From Pseudomonas sp. Irchel s3h17 (GTDB lineage Bacteria > Pseudomonadota > Gammaproteobacteria > Pseudomonadales > Pseudomonadaceae): a DNA stretch of 64,000 bases. Below, in pieces: positions 1 through 9,880 of this stretch. Positions within the stretch are counted from its first letter, which is position 1. The number at the start of each line of letters is the position of its first letter. The position numbers were made by a program, and so were the translations under genes. Location: the NCBI RefSeq assembly GCF_900187505.1, contig NZ_FYDL01000004.1, positions 319,359 through 383,358 on the forward strand, written 5' to 3'. Below the pieces are notes generated by a model. That model was not told the DNA's origin, searched no databases, and was given only the letters and a program-made list of their open reading frames with translations.

Positions 1-321
1 TGCATTATCCGCGGCTCGCCTGACCTGCTGTTTAAAGCGCAGGCTGACACGGTTCAATTCGATTACTTGTGCACTTACCAGAAGCTCGTCGTCCAGTCGC
101 GCCGGCGCGTGGTAGCGCGCTTCGCTGGAATGCACGACAAACAACAGGTCCTCGCCTGCCAGCTGCGACTGGGCAAAGCCCAGCTCACGAAGCCGCTCGG
201 TTCGAGCCCGTTCCATAAACTTGAGGTAATTAACGTAATACACGATGCCGCCGGCATCGGTGTCCTCGTAATAAACGCGACAACGATGTGCGAACGACTC
301 TAGCCCGTTTTGCGCGCGCAT
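1..321 (-). CDS. ybgC: YbgC-type acyl-CoA thioesterase, N-terminal part (cut by window edge)
   Basis: Reading leftward from an ATG at 321 gives about 107 codons starting [20 protein letters not shown] and continuing open to the window edge. The [15 protein letters not shown] core at residues 17-31 is the hot-dog thioesterase active-site signature of the YbgC/FadM family, with Asp21 as the expected catalytic residue. Family members are cytoplasmic acyl-CoA thioesterases encoded at the head of the tol-pal cluster, so tolQ would be expected just beyond the left edge. It lies downstream of ruvB in the same direction with a 136-bp gap. The C-terminus is not visible. Confidence 0.9.
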   Translation of the reverse strand, partial: MRAQNGLESFAHRCRVYYEDTDAGGIVYYVNYLKFMERARTERLRELGFAQSQLAGEDLLFVVHSSEARYHAPARLDDELLVSAQVIELNRVSLRFKQQVRRAADNA

Positions 322-457
322 ACTCTAGTGCTTACTCCTCAGGTTGCCAATCCGCCAGGCAACTGTTTTTCATACTTCTGCGCCTTTCCTGGCAAAGAAG
401 GGTTTCGCAGCCACCTGAGACAGCGCAAAACCCGAAAAAATCGGCGCAGACCGCTTA

Positions 458-1519
458 TTAATCGTCCACTGCATCCAGAAACTCGTCTACCACGGGCATC
501 TCACCCATGCGCGACGGAATATTCAACCCAAAATGCAGATACGCGTGCCGCGTAACCACCCGGCCACGGGGCGTGCGCATGATATAGCCTTGCTGGATCA
601 GGTACGGTTCCAGCACATCCTCGATGGTGTGCCGCTCCTCACTGATCGCCGCCGCGAGGCTGTCCACCCCCACCGGCCCGCCATCGAACTTCTCGATCAT
701 GGTCAGCAACAAGCGCCGGTCCTGATGATCGAAGCCACGCTCGTCGACGTCCAGCAGGTTCAACGCCAGGTCGGCAATCGGCTTGGTGATATGCCCCTTG
801 GCCCGGACTTCGGCAAAATCGCGCACCCGACGCAACAAGCGGTTGGCAATACGCGGCGTGCCACGTGCTCGCCGGGCAATTTCGAACGAGCCTTCTGGGT
901 CCAGCGGCAGCCCGAGAATACCGGCCGAACGGCTGACGATGGTCGCCAGGTCCGCCGTGCTATAGAACTCCAGGCGCTGGACGATACCGAAACGGTCACG
1001 CAGCGGATTGGTCAGCATCCCCGCGCGCGTGGTTGCCCCCACCAGGGTGAACGGCGGCAAATCAAGCTTGATGGAACGGGCAGCCGGCCCCTCACCGATC
1101 ATGATGTCGAGCTGGAAGTCCTCCATGGCCGGGTACAGCACTTCCTCGACAATGGGCGACAGGCGATGGATTTCATCGATGAACAGCACATCGTGAGGTT
1201 CCAGGTTGGTCAACAGCGCCGCCAGATCGCCCGGCCGCTCCAGCACCGGCCCGGAGGTGCTCTTGATCGACACCCCCATTTCCTGGGCGATGATGTTGGC
1301 CAGCGTGGTTTTACCCAGCCCGGGCGGTCCGAAGATCAGCGTATGGTCCAGGGATTCATTGCGCCCGCGGGCAGCCTGGATAAACAGCTCCATTTGCTCG
1401 CGCACGGTTGGCTGGCCGATGTACTCGGCCAGGCTGACCGGACGAATCGCCCGGTCCTGGACTTCTTCGCGCTCGCGCGGGCCACCGGTGGCGGCAATCA
1501 GACGATCAGCTTCAATCAC
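458..1519 (-). CDS. ruvB: Holliday junction branch migration ATPase RuvB
   Basis: A 353-residue AAA+ motor that, with RuvA, drives branch migration of Holliday junctions in recombinational repair. Visible are the Walker A GPPGLGKT, the Walker B DEIH, sensor motif GATTRAG and a C-terminal winged-helix region (RTPRGRVVT). The length is normal for the family. The start is GTG at 1519, immediately after the TAA stop of ruvA (stop and start abut), which implies translational coupling. The ruvC-ruvA-ruvB order and orientation are conserved in pseudomonads. Confidence 0.97.
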   Translation of the reverse strand: MIEADRLIAATGGPREREEVQDRAIRPVSLAEYIGQPTVREQMELFIQAARGRNESLDHTLIFGPPGLGKTTLANIIAQEMGVSIKSTSGPVLERPGDLAALLTNLEPHDVLFIDEIHRLSPIVEEVLYPAMEDFQLDIMIGEGPAARSIKLDLPPFTLVGATTRAGMLTNPLRDRFGIVQRLEFYSTADLATIVSRSAGILGLPLDPEGSFEIARRARGTPRIANRLLRRVRDFAEVRAKGHITKPIADLALNLLDVDERGFDHQDRRLLLTMIEKFDGGPVGVDSLAAAISEERHTIEDVLEPYLIQQGYIMRTPRGRVVTRHAYLHFGLNIPSRMGEMPVVDEFLDAVDD

Positions 1520-2128
1520 TTAGATCATTCCCTTCAGGGCACGACGAATCAGGTCTTCGCTGCTCAAGCCTTTCTCCTTGATGCCTGCGATCGCCTTGCT
1601 GGCCTCCTGCGGCTTGTAACCCAGGGAAATCAGCGCGCTGACCGCATCGTTTTCAGCACTGTGCAGCGGCGCCGGCGCATCCGGCTGGTTCGGCACCAGC
1701 GCGAACATGCTCGGCACGGTCTCCCAGGCCTTGAAGCGATCCTTGAGCTCCACCAGCAAACGCTCGGCGGTCTTTTTCCCGACACCCGGCACCTTGGTCA
1801 GCGCCGAGGTGTCCTGTGCCTGGACGCAGCGCACCAACTCATCGACCTCAAGGCTCGACATCAAGGCCAGCGCCAGCTTCGGGCCCACGCCATTGAGGCG
1901 GATCAACTCACGGAAGAAGTCACGCTCGCGCTTGCCGATGAAACCATAGAGCAACTGGGCGTCCTCCCGCACCACCAAATGGGTGTGCAAGGTGATCGGT
2001 TCACCGACCGACGGCAATCGGTACAGGGTGGTCATCGGCACTTCCAGCTCATAGCCCAGGCCGTTTACATCCAGAATCAGGTGCGGCGGCTGCTTCTCAG
2101 CCAAGGTGCCGCGTAAACGTCCAATCAC
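1520..2128 (-). CDS. ruvA: Holliday junction binding protein RuvA
   Basis: A 202-residue DNA-binding subunit. It begins [12 protein letters not shown] (OB-fold domain I), has two helix-hairpin-helix motifs around [13 protein letters not shown] and [13 protein letters not shown], and ends with the C-terminal domain III ([17 protein letters not shown]) that contacts RuvB. Full length for the family. Its stop codon abuts the GTG start of ruvB. Separated from upstream ruvC by 118 bp in which I see no further gene. It recognises the four-way junction as a tetramer and loads RuvB rings on opposite arms. Confidence 0.97.
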   Translation of the reverse strand: MIGRLRGTLAEKQPPHLILDVNGLGYELEVPMTTLYRLPSVGEPITLHTHLVVREDAQLLYGFIGKRERDFFRELIRLNGVGPKLALALMSSLEVDELVRCVQAQDTSALTKVPGVGKKTAERLLVELKDRFKAWETVPSMFALVPNQPDAPAPLHSAENDAVSALISLGYKPQEASKAIAGIKEKGLSSEDLIRRALKGMI

Positions 2129-2246
2129 GTTTCAAATCCTTAAGCGTTGGCCAGATCTGGCTTTCGGGTAGCAAAATGAGCGTGATCGCCGACGGGACAG
2201 GCGCAAAACGCTCAACGGAAAAAACACGAGGGCTGATGCTATCAGA

Positions 2247-2771
2247 TCACAGGCGAAGACGACCGCCGCGACTGCGAGCAGCCCCCAGGCCATGAGGCAA
2301 CAGGCTGGAACGGGTGTGGGCATGGCAAATGGCGATGGCCAGGGCATCCGAGGCGTCGATTTGCGGCTTGCTGGTGAGTTTGAGCATGTGCATGACCATC
2401 ATCTGCACCTGCTCTTTATTCGCCCCGCCGGTCCCGGTCACTGCCTGCTTGACCTGGGTGGCGGTGTATTCGGCGATTTCCAGGCTTTCTTCTGCCCCGG
2501 CGACAATGGCCGCACCACGTGCCTGCCCCAGCTTCAGGGCCGAATCGGCGTTACGCGCCATGAAAACCTTTTCGATGCCCATGGTCACCGGGCCATACGT
2601 CTGAATGACTTCGCGCACGCCGCGGTAAACAATTTGCAACCGTTCATGTAGCTCGCCGCTGCCGGTACGAATACACCCCGAAGCCACGTACACGCAGCCA
2701 CGACCGGTATCGCGCACCACGCCATAACCGGTAATGCGTGAACCGGGGTCGATACCAAGAATTAAAGTCAT
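2247..2771 (-). CDS. ruvC: Crossover junction endodeoxyribonuclease RuvC
   Basis: A 174-residue RNase H-fold resolvase. The acidic catalytic residues are in the expected places: Asp7 in LGIDPGS, Glu in MGIEKVF, and the Asp pair in [12 protein letters not shown]. It cleaves Holliday junctions symmetrically after RuvAB has migrated them. First gene of the ruvCAB run on this strand, 190 bp downstream of yebC and separated from it by a REP-type palindrome. Confidence 0.97.
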   Translation of the reverse strand: MTLILGIDPGSRITGYGVVRDTGRGCVYVASGCIRTGSGELHERLQIVYRGVREVIQTYGPVTMGIEKVFMARNADSALKLGQARGAAIVAGAEESLEIAEYTATQVKQAVTGTGGANKEQVQMMVMHMLKLTSKPQIDASDALAIAICHAHTRSSLLPHGLGAARSRGGRLRL

Positions 2772-2851
2772 AACGCCTGCGGGTTAAGAGAGTGAGGCCA
2801 GCATAGAGCAGGCTGTGCCGGATGCACATTTTGTAGCCCTACCGAGAACCC

Positions 2852-2943
2852 TGTGGGAGCCGGGCTTGCCCGCGATAGCGGTAGAACATTCAACATCAAT
2901 GTCGAGCCTGCCGACGTCATCGCGGGCAAGCCCGACTCCCACA
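2852..2943. repeat. REPIN (REP doublet) between yebC and ruvC
   Basis: Two inverted copies of a REP core face each other: TGTGGGAGCCGGGCTTGCCC on the left and its complement GGGCAAGCCCGACTCCCACA on the right, with about 50 bp between. This is the REP/REPIN type of dispersed palindrome common in fluorescent pseudomonads. It may form a transcript hairpin between yebC and ruvC. Confidence 0.9.
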
Positions 2944-2961
2944 CTAGATCTGCGTCGCCCT

Positions 2962-3708
2962 TCAGCCGAGCTGTTGGGCCACCGACTCGGGGATGTCCGC
3001 ATTGGAATAGACGTTCTGCACGTCATCCAGGTCTTCGAGCATGTCGATCAGCTTGAGGACCTTCTCGGCCCCCTCCAGGTCCAGTTCGGCACTGGTGGTC
3101 GGCAACATCACGATCTCGGCATCGTCAGCCTTGAAACCCGCCGCTTCCAGGGCGTTACGCACCGCATAGAAACCGGCGAATGAGGTGAACACATCAATCG
3201 AGCCGTCTTCGTTGGTCACGACGTCATCGGCGTCGGCCTCCATCGCCGCCTCCATGAGCGCATCTTCATCAACGCCCGGAGCGAAGGAAATCTGCCCCTT
3301 GCGCTCGAACAGATACGCCACCGAGCCGTCGGTCCCCAGGTTGCCGCCACACTTACTGAAAGCATGGCGAACAGCCGCCGCCGTACGGTTGCGGTTATCG
3401 GTCATGCACTCGACCATCACGGCCACGCCACCCGGGCCGTAACCCTCGTAGCTCAGCTCGACCATGTCATCGGTATCGGCCGCACCGGCACCACGGGCAA
3501 CGGCACGATCGATGATGTCGCGGCTCATGTTCGCGCCAAGGGCCTTGTCCAGCGCCAGCCGCAAGCGCGGGTTGGAACCCGGGTCACCGCCACCCTGACG
3601 GGCCGCGACAGTCAGCTCGCGAATCCACTTGGTGAAAATCTTGCCCTTCTTGGCATCCTGACGTTCTTTGCGGTGCTTGATGTTCGCCCACTTGGAATGA
3701 CCCGCCAT
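2962..3708 (-). CDS. yebC: YebC/PmpR family regulator
   Basis: A 248-residue protein starting [20 protein letters not shown], the near-invariant N-terminus of the YebC/TACO1 family. That fixes the start at 3708, although the reading frame is open further upstream. The P. aeruginosa counterpart in the same genomic position (from memory PA0964, PmpR) represses quorum-sensing gene pqsR. Other family members act in translation at difficult codons, so the molecular role here is open. It lies between aspS and ruvC, separated from aspS by a terminator-like hairpin. Confidence 0.95.
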   Translation of the reverse strand: MAGHSKWANIKHRKERQDAKKGKIFTKWIRELTVAARQGGGDPGSNPRLRLALDKALGANMSRDIIDRAVARGAGAADTDDMVELSYEGYGPGGVAVMVECMTDNRNRTAAAVRHAFSKCGGNLGTDGSVAYLFERKGQISFAPGVDEDALMEAAMEADADDVVTNEDGSIDVFTSFAGFYAVRNALEAAGFKADDAEIVMLPTTSAELDLEGAEKVLKLIDMLEDLDDVQNVYSNADIPESVAQQLG

Positions 3709-3726
3709 AACTCGCTCCGAATTCTC

Positions 3727-3766
3727 TAAAAAAACAATGCCCGCACGCCCTGGAAGGCGAGCGGGC
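3727..3766 (-). terminator. Rho-independent terminator after aspS
   Basis: Read on the minus strand, a G+C-rich imperfect hairpin (GCCCGC...GCGGGC, 3739-3766) is followed by a run of T residues (3727-3735). It sits between the aspS stop and yebC start, so part of aspS transcription probably ends here. Confidence 0.8.
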
Positions 3767-3825
3767 AACGTAATCTGCTCTGACACCCCGTGACGCATAC
3801 TGCGATGCGCCACGGCGATCAAGCC

Positions 3826-5601
3826 TTACTCAGCCTTCGGCTGTTCGCGCAAACGGATGTGCAGTTCGCGCAGTGCCTTCGCATCCACCAGACCCGGGGC
3901 CTGGGTCATCACGCACGCCGCGCTCTGGGTTTTCGGGAACGCGATCACTTCACGGATCGACTGGGCGCCGGTCATCAGCATCACCAGACGGTCCAGGCCG
4001 AAAGCCAGGCCGCCGTGGGGCGGTGCGCCGTACTTCAGGGCGTCCAGCAGGAAGCCGAATTTCTCTTCCTGTTCCGCTTCGCTGATACCCAGCAGGCGGA
4101 ATACCGATTGCTGCATTTCCTTGCGGTGGATACGGATCGAACCGCCACCCAGCTCGGTGCCGTTGAGCACCATGTCGTAGGCACGCGACAGCGCGGTCGC
4201 CGGGTTGGCTTCCAGCTCTTGCGGCGTGCACTTCGGCGCGGTGAACGGGTGGTGCAAGGCGGTGAAGCTGCCGTCGTCGTTCTCTTCGAACATCGGGAAG
4301 TCGACGACCCACATAGGGGCCCACTTGCAGGTCAGCAGGTCCAGGTCGTTACCGACCTTGATCCGCAATGCGCCCAGGGCTTCACTGACGATCTTGGCTT
4401 TGTCGGCACCGAAGAACACGATGTCGCCGTCAACCGCGCCAACGCGATCGAGGATCACATTGAGGTTAGCTTCAGGAATGTTCTTGACGATAGGCGACTG
4501 CAGGCCTTCGACGCCTTTGGCGCGCTCGTTGACCTTGATGTATGCCAGGCCCTTGGCACCGTAGATGCCGACGAACTTGGTGTAGTCGTCGATCTGCTTG
4601 CGCGGCATGCTCGCAGCACCAGGAACGCGCAGTGCGGCAATCCGGCATTTCGGATCGTTGGCCGGGCCGCTGAAGACTTTGAAATCGACTTCTTTAAGCT
4701 GGTCGGCAACGTCTACCAGTTCCAGCGGGTTACGCAGGTCCGGTTTGTCGGAACCGTAACGGCGCATGGCCTCTTCGAAGGTCATGTGCGGGAATTCACC
4801 AAATTCCAGATCCAGCACTTCCTTGAACAGGTTGCGGATCATTTTTTCGGTGATGCCCATGATCTCTTTTTCATCGAGGAAACTGGTTTCGATGTCGATC
4901 TGGGTGAATTCCGGCTGGCGGTCAGCGCGCAGGTCTTCGTCACGGAAGCACTTGGCGATCTGGTAGTAGCGGTCGAAGCCAGCGACCATCAGCAGTTGCT
5001 TGAACAGCTGTGGCGATTGCGGCAATGCAAAGAACGAACCGGCGTGGGTACGGCTCGGCACCAGATAGTCACGAGCGCCTTCTGGTGTGGCGCGGGTCAG
5101 GATCGGCGTCTCGACGTCGAGGAAGCCGTTCTCGTCGAGGAAGCGACGAATGCTGGTGGTCATGCGCGAACGCAGACGCAGCTTCTCGAGCATTTCCGGG
5201 CGACGCAGGTCGAGGAAGCGATAACGCAGGCGGGTTTCTTCGCCGACGTCGGAGAACTCGTTGAGCGGGAACGGCGGAGTTTCCGCTTCGTTCAGCACTT
5301 CCAGTTCGTAACCCAGGACTTCGATCATGCCCGAGGCCATGTTGGCGTTGGTGGCTCCGGCCGGACGCAGACGCACCTTGCCGGTGATCTTGACGACGTA
5401 TTCGCTGCGCACGCGATCGGCGGCGGCGAAGCTCTCGGCGCGATCCGGATCGAATACCACTTGGGCCAGACCATCACGATCACGGATATCGAGGAAAATC
5501 ACCCCGCCGTGGTCACGACGACGATGGACCCATCCGCAAAGGGTAATTTCCTGACCTTCCAGGCTTTCGTTCAGTTGGCCGCAATAATGGCTGCGCATCA
5601 T
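3826..5601 (-). CDS. aspS: Aspartyl-tRNA synthetase (bacterial type)
   Basis: A 591-residue class II synthetase. The N-terminal anticodon-binding OB domain ([20 protein letters not shown]) is followed by motif 2 with [18 protein letters not shown], the bacterial GAD insertion domain and motif 3 with [13 protein letters not shown]. The start is set at [13 protein letters not shown], the usual Pseudomonas N-terminus. The open frame extends 28 codons further upstream without family support. The bacterial-type enzyme of P. aeruginosa is known to be non-discriminating, also charging tRNA-Asn for the amidotransferase route, and the same is plausible here. Confidence 0.97.
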   Translation of the reverse strand: MMRSHYCGQLNESLEGQEITLCGWVHRRRDHGGVIFLDIRDRDGLAQVVFDPDRAESFAAADRVRSEYVVKITGKVRLRPAGATNANMASGMIEVLGYELEVLNEAETPPFPLNEFSDVGEETRLRYRFLDLRRPEMLEKLRLRSRMTTSIRRFLDENGFLDVETPILTRATPEGARDYLVPSRTHAGSFFALPQSPQLFKQLLMVAGFDRYYQIAKCFRDEDLRADRQPEFTQIDIETSFLDEKEIMGITEKMIRNLFKEVLDLEFGEFPHMTFEEAMRRYGSDKPDLRNPLELVDVADQLKEVDFKVFSGPANDPKCRIAALRVPGAASMPRKQIDDYTKFVGIYGAKGLAYIKVNERAKGVEGLQSPIVKNIPEANLNVILDRVGAVDGDIVFFGADKAKIVSEALGALRIKVGNDLDLLTCKWAPMWVVDFPMFEENDDGSFTALHHPFTAPKCTPQELEANPATALSRAYDMVLNGTELGGGSIRIHRKEMQQSVFRLLGISEAEQEEKFGFLLDALKYGAPPHGGLAFGLDRLVMLMTGAQSIREVIAFPKTQSAACVMTQAPGLVDAKALRELHIRLREQPKAE

Positions 5602-5706
5602 GGTAGTGGTTTCACTTCTCGTAATTCGAAATTCGATGGAGGTCTTGCCGACCGCTGCATTTGAATGAAGCGTCAGATAATGCAAGAGCCCGGTGTGTCG
5701 TTCAAC

Positions 5707-5928
5707 TCAGTCAGCTTTGTCGCCGCCAGCCAGATTTTTCTTCGAACCGGTCTTGAAGTCGGTTTCGTACCAACCGGTACCGCTCAGGCGGAAGCCTGGC
5801 ATCGACAGCATTTTTTTCAGTTCGGGTGCCTGGCAGGCGGGGCAGTCGACCAACGGTGCTGCGCTGATCTTCTGAATGGCTTCCAACTGATGACCACAGG
5901 AAGCACATTGATAGTCGTACATCGGCAT
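5707..5928 (-). CDS. FmdB-family zinc ribbon protein
   Basis: A 73-residue protein beginning MPMYDYQCASCGHQLEAIQK. The paired CxxC motifs (CASC near residue 8, CPAC near residue 31) form the putative zinc ribbon of the FmdB regulatory family, and the tail is polar and lysine-rich. It sits upstream of aspS in the same direction with a 105-bp gap. The conserved MPxYDYxC start was preferred over an upstream in-frame ATG at 5982. Biochemical role unknown. Confidence 0.85.
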   Translation of the reverse strand: MPMYDYQCASCGHQLEAIQKISAAPLVDCPACQAPELKKMLSMPGFRLSGTGWYETDFKTGSKKNLAGGDKAD

Positions 5929-6106
5929 GGGGTTGTCTCGGCGATCAGATAGTTCCCGCGTAAACATTCGGTTTCGCGGCAAAGAGCGGGATTATATCCA
6001 TTAAATCGAGCCTGTGCAGCCGTAACGCTGTACGGGCACGCGCTCAGCGGGGTCTGCCACCGACAGGCACCTGAACACGGAGCCGTCCAGACCGGCAATC
6101 CACCGA

Positions 6107-6358
6107 TCACCGCGGGTGATGGCCGCCCTCGCTCAAACTGTGCACAACACACACCACCCGGACCAACCCACTGAAATTCTTCACACCGCCATGACGCAGG
6201 TGCACCTCCCGATCGACATAAGAAAGCAGGGCGCTTACCGAACAATCATTGCGCCTTGCCATATCGGCCAGAATATCCCAGTAGACCCGCTCCAATCTCA
6301 AGCACGTCGCGAATCCGTTCAACCGAACCGATCGCGACAACGGGCACACCAGCCCCAT
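6107..6358 (-). CDS. Small ribbon-helix-helix DNA-binding protein
   Basis: An 83-residue protein starting MGLVCPLSRSVRLNGF. The segment RSVRLNGFATCLRLERVYWD, followed by a helix with SVSALLSYVD and later NFSGLVRVVCV, matches the ribbon-helix-helix family Pfam RHH_4 as I remember it. The start at 6358 has a strong Shine-Dalgarno (GGGAG, 6 nt upstream). The frame is open to 6472 with weaker options. Such proteins are usually small DNA binders of unknown target. It lies beside a decayed dps gene, so whether it is still expressed is uncertain. Confidence 0.65.
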   Translation of the reverse strand: MGLVCPLSRSVRLNGFATCLRLERVYWDILADMARRNDCSVSALLSYVDREVHLRHGGVKNFSGLVRVVCVVHSLSEGGHHPR

Positions 6359-6736
6359 ATCAAACTCCCGGACAAAGGGATCAATCCTTATATCCGGAAA
6401 CCTGGCAATCTCACTTACATCACGCCCTGATAATCGAGCCATACCGTCGACACTCCCTTGCCTTAGTTCCATAACAGAAACAACGATCCGTTCCGTTATA
6501 TAAGCGCAAGCCGACCGTTATTTCCAGATGCCTTTATAACAACGCACGTAGGACAAACCAACTAAAGAAAGAAGATTATTAACGCAGCCCTGACTTAATC
6601 TATAAAAACAGGCACGCTGAAAAATCCAATAACCGCGCACGCAAAAGCGTTGCACGCGATCAGGAAACAGCCCCCCACCACCCCGCAGGACGGAACGCAC
6701 CGATGGCACCGCAGGACGCCACCCGCCAACGGGCGG
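6359..6736. other. Gene-free stretch downstream of the dps pseudogene
   Basis: Visibly more A+T-rich than the surroundings. Only short, unconvincing open frames occur and no family resemblance was seen. It probably holds the promoter of the small RHH gene and decayed sequence from the former dps 3-prime flank. Confidence 0.5.
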
Positions 6737-7209
6737 CTACCGATTGTCCAACAGCGAGCGCAACATCCACGCGGTCGGTTCATGAACGCGCATGCGCTGC
6801 GCCAGCAGGTCCGTCGTGGACTCGTCACAGACTTTATCCAGCAGGGGCAACAGACTTCGTGCAGTGCAAGTGACCGCTTCCTGCCCTGGGACAAGTTGCT
6901 TGATCATGTCCTAGGCACTTGGTATGCCCTCTTGTTCCGTGATGAAATAAAGACGCGCACAGATCGAATATGCGCCCGACCGTGGAAAACCCATTGCACG
7001 AATACGCTCGATAATCAGATCCACCGCCGACGCCAACTCGCTACATTGTTCTTTAAACATCAAATGAAGGATGCGAAACATCGACCTTGTCACATCCCAG
7101 TGAAATCACGGGCTTTCAGATAAAACACATAAGTATCCGATAACAATCACAAAACCCCGTCAACGATGGACTTGCAATCTGCCTCACCGATACCGATATC
7201 AATGACCAT
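6737..7209 (-). pseudogene. dps: Degraded Dps/ferritin-like DNA-protection protein
   Basis: Minus-strand translation from the ATG at 7209 reads MVIDIGIGEADCKSIVDGVL, then TGA (7149-7147), then LLSDTYVFYLKARDFTGM and a second TGA (7092-7090). After a frameshift it continues from about 7090 as MFRILHLMFKEQCSELASAV. A TAG follows at 6913-6911, then [20 protein letters not shown] and finally [19 protein letters not shown] with its own stop at 6737. This is a full-length Dps in pieces. The HWNV segment that carries a ferroxidase histidine in intact homologues is missing where the frameshift lies. P. aeruginosa keeps an intact dps-like gene beside the cold-shock gene, matching this position. Confidence 0.92.
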
Positions 7210-7634
7210 GCCTTTGCCCTTGTTGGTAATGAATCCATTCCACGGGTGCGCCACCACTGCAGCAAGAGCTCCCGCACCTCACAGACTCGCTTCACGCCCC
7301 TCCCGCGACAGATTGTCCCTCCCATTACGCATTGCCTGGTGACACCTCGCTCAAGCCCCCCGAAAACCGGGCAAACCCTCTAGGACAGGCGCTCAGACGG
7401 CACCGGGTTCAGCTCTCGCGCTGATTGCTCCGTGCCCTTGGTCACACGCCGCCCGCGCTGATTTGAGAAGGTACGGTCTTTGCTGTTAAATAGGCGATGT
7501 GTCACTGCCGCTCTTTCCTTGCGTGCCGTGCATAGGCTGATAGCGGGCGCGTGTCCAACGCCTCCCATTGTTCAGAAGCGAACCGCGCTCAATCAGCTCT
7601 TCCTTGCGATCCGTCTTAACGTGAGTCAATCAAA
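7210..7634. other. Intergenic region between dps pseudogene and cold-shock gene
   Basis: No convincing gene. It would contain the former dps promoter on the minus strand and the promoter and leader of the cold-shock gene on the plus strand. I see no clear operator or hairpin with a T-run. Confidence 0.45.
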
Positions 7635-8240
7635 ATGTTGAAAATCGTCCACCTGCTAACGGGCGCAGCAGCCTTGCTGTTGTCCTTTATCCCTAGCTTG
7701 CGAACCGAAGCCATACCCTACCTGCAACAACCTGACGCGCTGTACCTGGCGTTCTTCGGCCTGCTCAACCTGACCCTCGCGCCGGTGATTCCGTACTGGA
7801 ACAAAGGCGTTCGTCAGCAACTGCAAAATCTGGTCAGCGCCTTGCTGGTGCTCACTGTCGTCCTGCAAACCCTGACACTTCTGGCGCCCATGCCGGAAAT
7901 TGGCGGTCATCCCGCCGTTCTGTTCAGCCTTATCGTCGCGCTGGTCGCGGTAGTGCTGCATCTGGCCGTCAGCTTCTACAAGTCCTCGCCAGCAGTCGCC
8001 ACCCATCAAAACTATGACATGACCAACCGTGATACCGGGACCGTCAAGTGGTTCAATACCTCCAAGGGCTTCGGCTTCATTTCTCGCGACTCGGGAGATG
8101 ATATTTTCGTGCACTTCCGCGCCATTCGCGGCGAAGGTCACCGTGTCCTGGTCGAAGGCCAGCGCGTGGAGTTCTCGGTCATGAACCGGGATAAAGGCCT
8201 GCAAGCCGAAGATGTGATCGCAGCGTTGCCGCGTCGCTGA
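7635..8240 (+). CDS. Membrane-anchored cold-shock domain protein
   Basis: A 201-residue protein with two parts. Residues 1-120 are hydrophobic with three or four probable transmembrane helices. Residues 134-201 form a cold-shock domain: [20 protein letters not shown] includes RNP1 (KGFGFI), and IFVHF is RNP2. The cold-shock domain normally binds single-stranded nucleic acid, so this arrangement would place it at the inner membrane. It corresponds in position to the P. aeruginosa cold-shock gene next to dps and slyX. A strong hairpin terminator follows. Confidence 0.88.
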   Translation: MLKIVHLLTGAAALLLSFIPSLRTEAIPYLQQPDALYLAFFGLLNLTLAPVIPYWNKGVRQQLQNLVSALLVLTVVLQTLTLLAPMPEIGGHPAVLFSLIVALVAVVLHLAVSFYKSSPAVATHQNYDMTNRDTGTVKWFNTSKGFGFISRDSGDDIFVHFRAIRGEGHRVLVEGQRVEFSVMNRDKGLQAEDVIAALPRR

Positions 8241-8268
8241 TTCCAGCCACGCTTCCACGCTCAAAAAA

Positions 8269-8302
8269 AACCGCGAGCAGCCAGGCTGCTCGCGGTTTTT
8301 TT
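8269..8302. terminator. Bidirectional terminator between cold-shock gene and slyX
   Basis: Perfect hairpin CCGCGAGCAG-CCAG-GCTGCTCGCGG-type stem, flanked by an A-run on the left and a T-run on the right. It can therefore end transcription of the convergent cold-shock and HIT-slyX units. Confidence 0.92.
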
Positions 8303-8334
8303 ATTGCCAGCCGACAGGCGGCACACAGCAACAC

Positions 8335-8541
8335 TCAGTAGTGCGGTGGCGGAGCTTCCTCTTCAAAGGACTCAAACTGCCCCGCCATTTCCTCCTGTCG
8401 CTTGAGCAACGCGGTCATCTGCAACTGCAAGCGCTCCACGACCCGTTGCTGCACCACCAGCACGTCGTTCATTGCCTCAATGGTGTCGTCCTGGAAAGCC
8501 AGACGACTTTCAAGATCCATGACGCGCTCTTCCAGGCTCAT
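8335..8541 (-). CDS. slyX: SlyX family protein
   Basis: A 68-residue, almost entirely helical protein starting [20 protein letters not shown] with heptad-like spacing (coiled coil) and the C-terminal PPPHY ending typical of SlyX. Function is unknown in the family. It starts 3 nt after the stop of the upstream HIT gene, so the two are probably cotranscribed. Confidence 0.92.
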   Translation of the reverse strand: MSLEERVMDLESRLAFQDDTIEAMNDVLVVQQRVVERLQLQMTALLKRQEEMAGQFESFEEEAPPPHY

Positions 8542-8544
8542 GAC

Positions 8545-8970
8545 TCAACCCTCCAGAAACGTGAAATCATCGGTCAACACCAAACGCAGCCGCTCTCGAA
8601 TCGCCGCCACCTGCTCGGCCGTGTAAGGCGTGGCCGGGTGCTTGCCCCAGACTGGCGCTGGCCAGGCCGCATCCTCGCGCTTACGGACAATGACATGCAT
8701 GTGCAACTGACTGACCACATTACCCAGGGTCGCGACATTCAACTTGTCGGCATCGAACGAGTCCTTGAGCAACTCGGCAAGTCCTGTAGTTTCTCGCCAC
8801 AACTGCGCCTGGTCTTGACTGTCCAGTTGAAACAGTTCGCTGATATCCGCTCGTCGCGGCACCAGGATGAACCAGGGGTAATTCGAATCGTTGGACAGCA
8901 ACAACCGACAGAGAGGGAAGTCCCCGATCGGCAGGGTGTCTTGTTCCAGTCGTGGATCTAAAGCGAACAC
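8545..8970 (-). CDS. HIT family nucleotide-binding protein
   Basis: A 142-residue histidine-triad protein. The HIT motif appears as QLHMHVIVRK (H-x-H-x with flanking hydrophobics), the standard nucleotide-phosphate binding and catalytic loop. The proposed start is GTG at 8970 (VFALDPRLEQDTLPIGDFPL), with GGGAG 8 nt upstream. The frame is open to 9195, but the extra 75 residues look unlike the family. HIT proteins are generally nucleotide hydrolases or transferases; the substrate here is not inferable. In operon with slyX. Confidence 0.88.
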   Translation of the reverse strand: MFALDPRLEQDTLPIGDFPLCRLLLSNDSNYPWFILVPRRADISELFQLDSQDQAQLWRETTGLAELLKDSFDADKLNVATLGNVVSQLHMHVIVRKREDAAWPAPVWGKHPATPYTAEQVAAIRERLRLVLTDDFTFLEG

Positions 8971-9880
8971 CGCACACACTCCCGCATATTCAATGAGTTT
9001 TGCCAAGCGCCCGCCTTCGAGACTGCGGCGCGTGCCATACCAGACCAGCATACCCGCGAACCGGGCACGGTTCACGACCAATGTCACACCCCGACCAAGG
9101 GGGAACCTGCCACGCACGACAACGCCCCACCACGTAACAACCTCACCTTCCCACGCACCAATCCGGTACGAACGTACAGGCTCCGGATCGAGCATTTTCT
9201 CTGTCCAGGCCGGGCAACGCCCTATCCAAAGCTCTCTGGATCGCTGACCTGATTAAAATTTACAGAGTTTTTGCGGCACGAATCTGTAATGCGTCTACGC
9301 TGAGTTCCTCAAGCATCCGCCGTTTACTCACTTGAAAGGGTGGACCGGTAACATTTCGTGTTGATCACCACGCCCAGTCTTGGTGCAACACCAGAACAAC
9401 CTGGGAGTCAAGCACGAACAATCGGGCCTCGTCCCCCCGTATTCATGAGGCCTTGCCCACAGAAACGACGTTTATTGAAAAAATCGAGAGAAAAAAGCCG
9501 TTTTGTGCACGTTTGTTGCATTCATTCCCACATCGTCTATAAGGCGGCCGCCGGAAGCGGAAACCTCTAGACCATAAAAAATAGCGGCAAGGTAGCCCAA
9601 GGAGATTCAAGTGCGGGACAAGGACTCTTTTTTCTGACACCCAAGCCTTGCCAAACAACGCTGAAGTTGTCGGTCCGATTGCACAGAATTTGCAGAATTA
9701 CGACCTCGAGCGAGCATTTTGCGACAGGCCCGTACAGATGCAGAAAGGATGAAAGCGCAAGTATCGCCAACATTGTCGGCGTGATATAAGTTTGCGCCGA
9801 CACAAAAAGAAAGAGCCGCCCAGATAATAAATCAGGTGGGACGGCAGAACTCTTCAAAAAAACCAAAGGAGCAAATCACG
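8971..9880. other. Long non-coding region upstream of the OprD porin
   Basis: About 0.9 kb with no gene I can support. It carries the HIT promoter (leftward) and the porin promoter and leader (rightward). It includes a hairpin at 9774-9802. On the minus strand, a TGTCGC (9721-9726) and a GGTCGT (9700-9705) lie two helical turns apart and resemble Pseudomonas ArgR half-sites only loosely. The length leaves room for a small RNA, but none is recognisable. Confidence 0.45.
9774..9802 (+). promoter_or_regulatory. Inverted repeat in the porin leader
   Basis: Perfect 8-bp arms TGTCGGCG (9774-9781) and CGCCGACA (9795-9802) with a 13-nt A+T-rich loop, 78 bp before the porin start. It could be a regulator operator or a stabilising 5-prime hairpin in the mRNA. 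No T-run follows, so it is not a terminator. Confidence 0.5.

Noticed and set aside
533..2116. Long plus-strand open frame of 527 codons opposite ruvB-ruvA
   Set aside because: Antisense shadow of the conserved ruv genes; Gln/His/Arg-rich translation with no domain.
3790..5664. 624-codon plus-strand open frame opposite aspS
   Set aside because: Shadow of aspS in high-G+C DNA; composition unlike a protein family.
6595..6894. 99-codon minus-strand open frame over the dps 3-prime part
   Set aside because: The Dps similarity is in another frame; this one is Cys/Arg-rich noise.
7380..7568. 62-codon minus-strand open frame upstream of the cold-shock gene
   Set aside because: No ribosome site or family resemblance; lies in the promoter region.
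8971..9195. N-terminal extension of the HIT protein
   Set aside because: The extra 75 residues are not HIT-like, and a GTG with a good ribosome site gives the family length.
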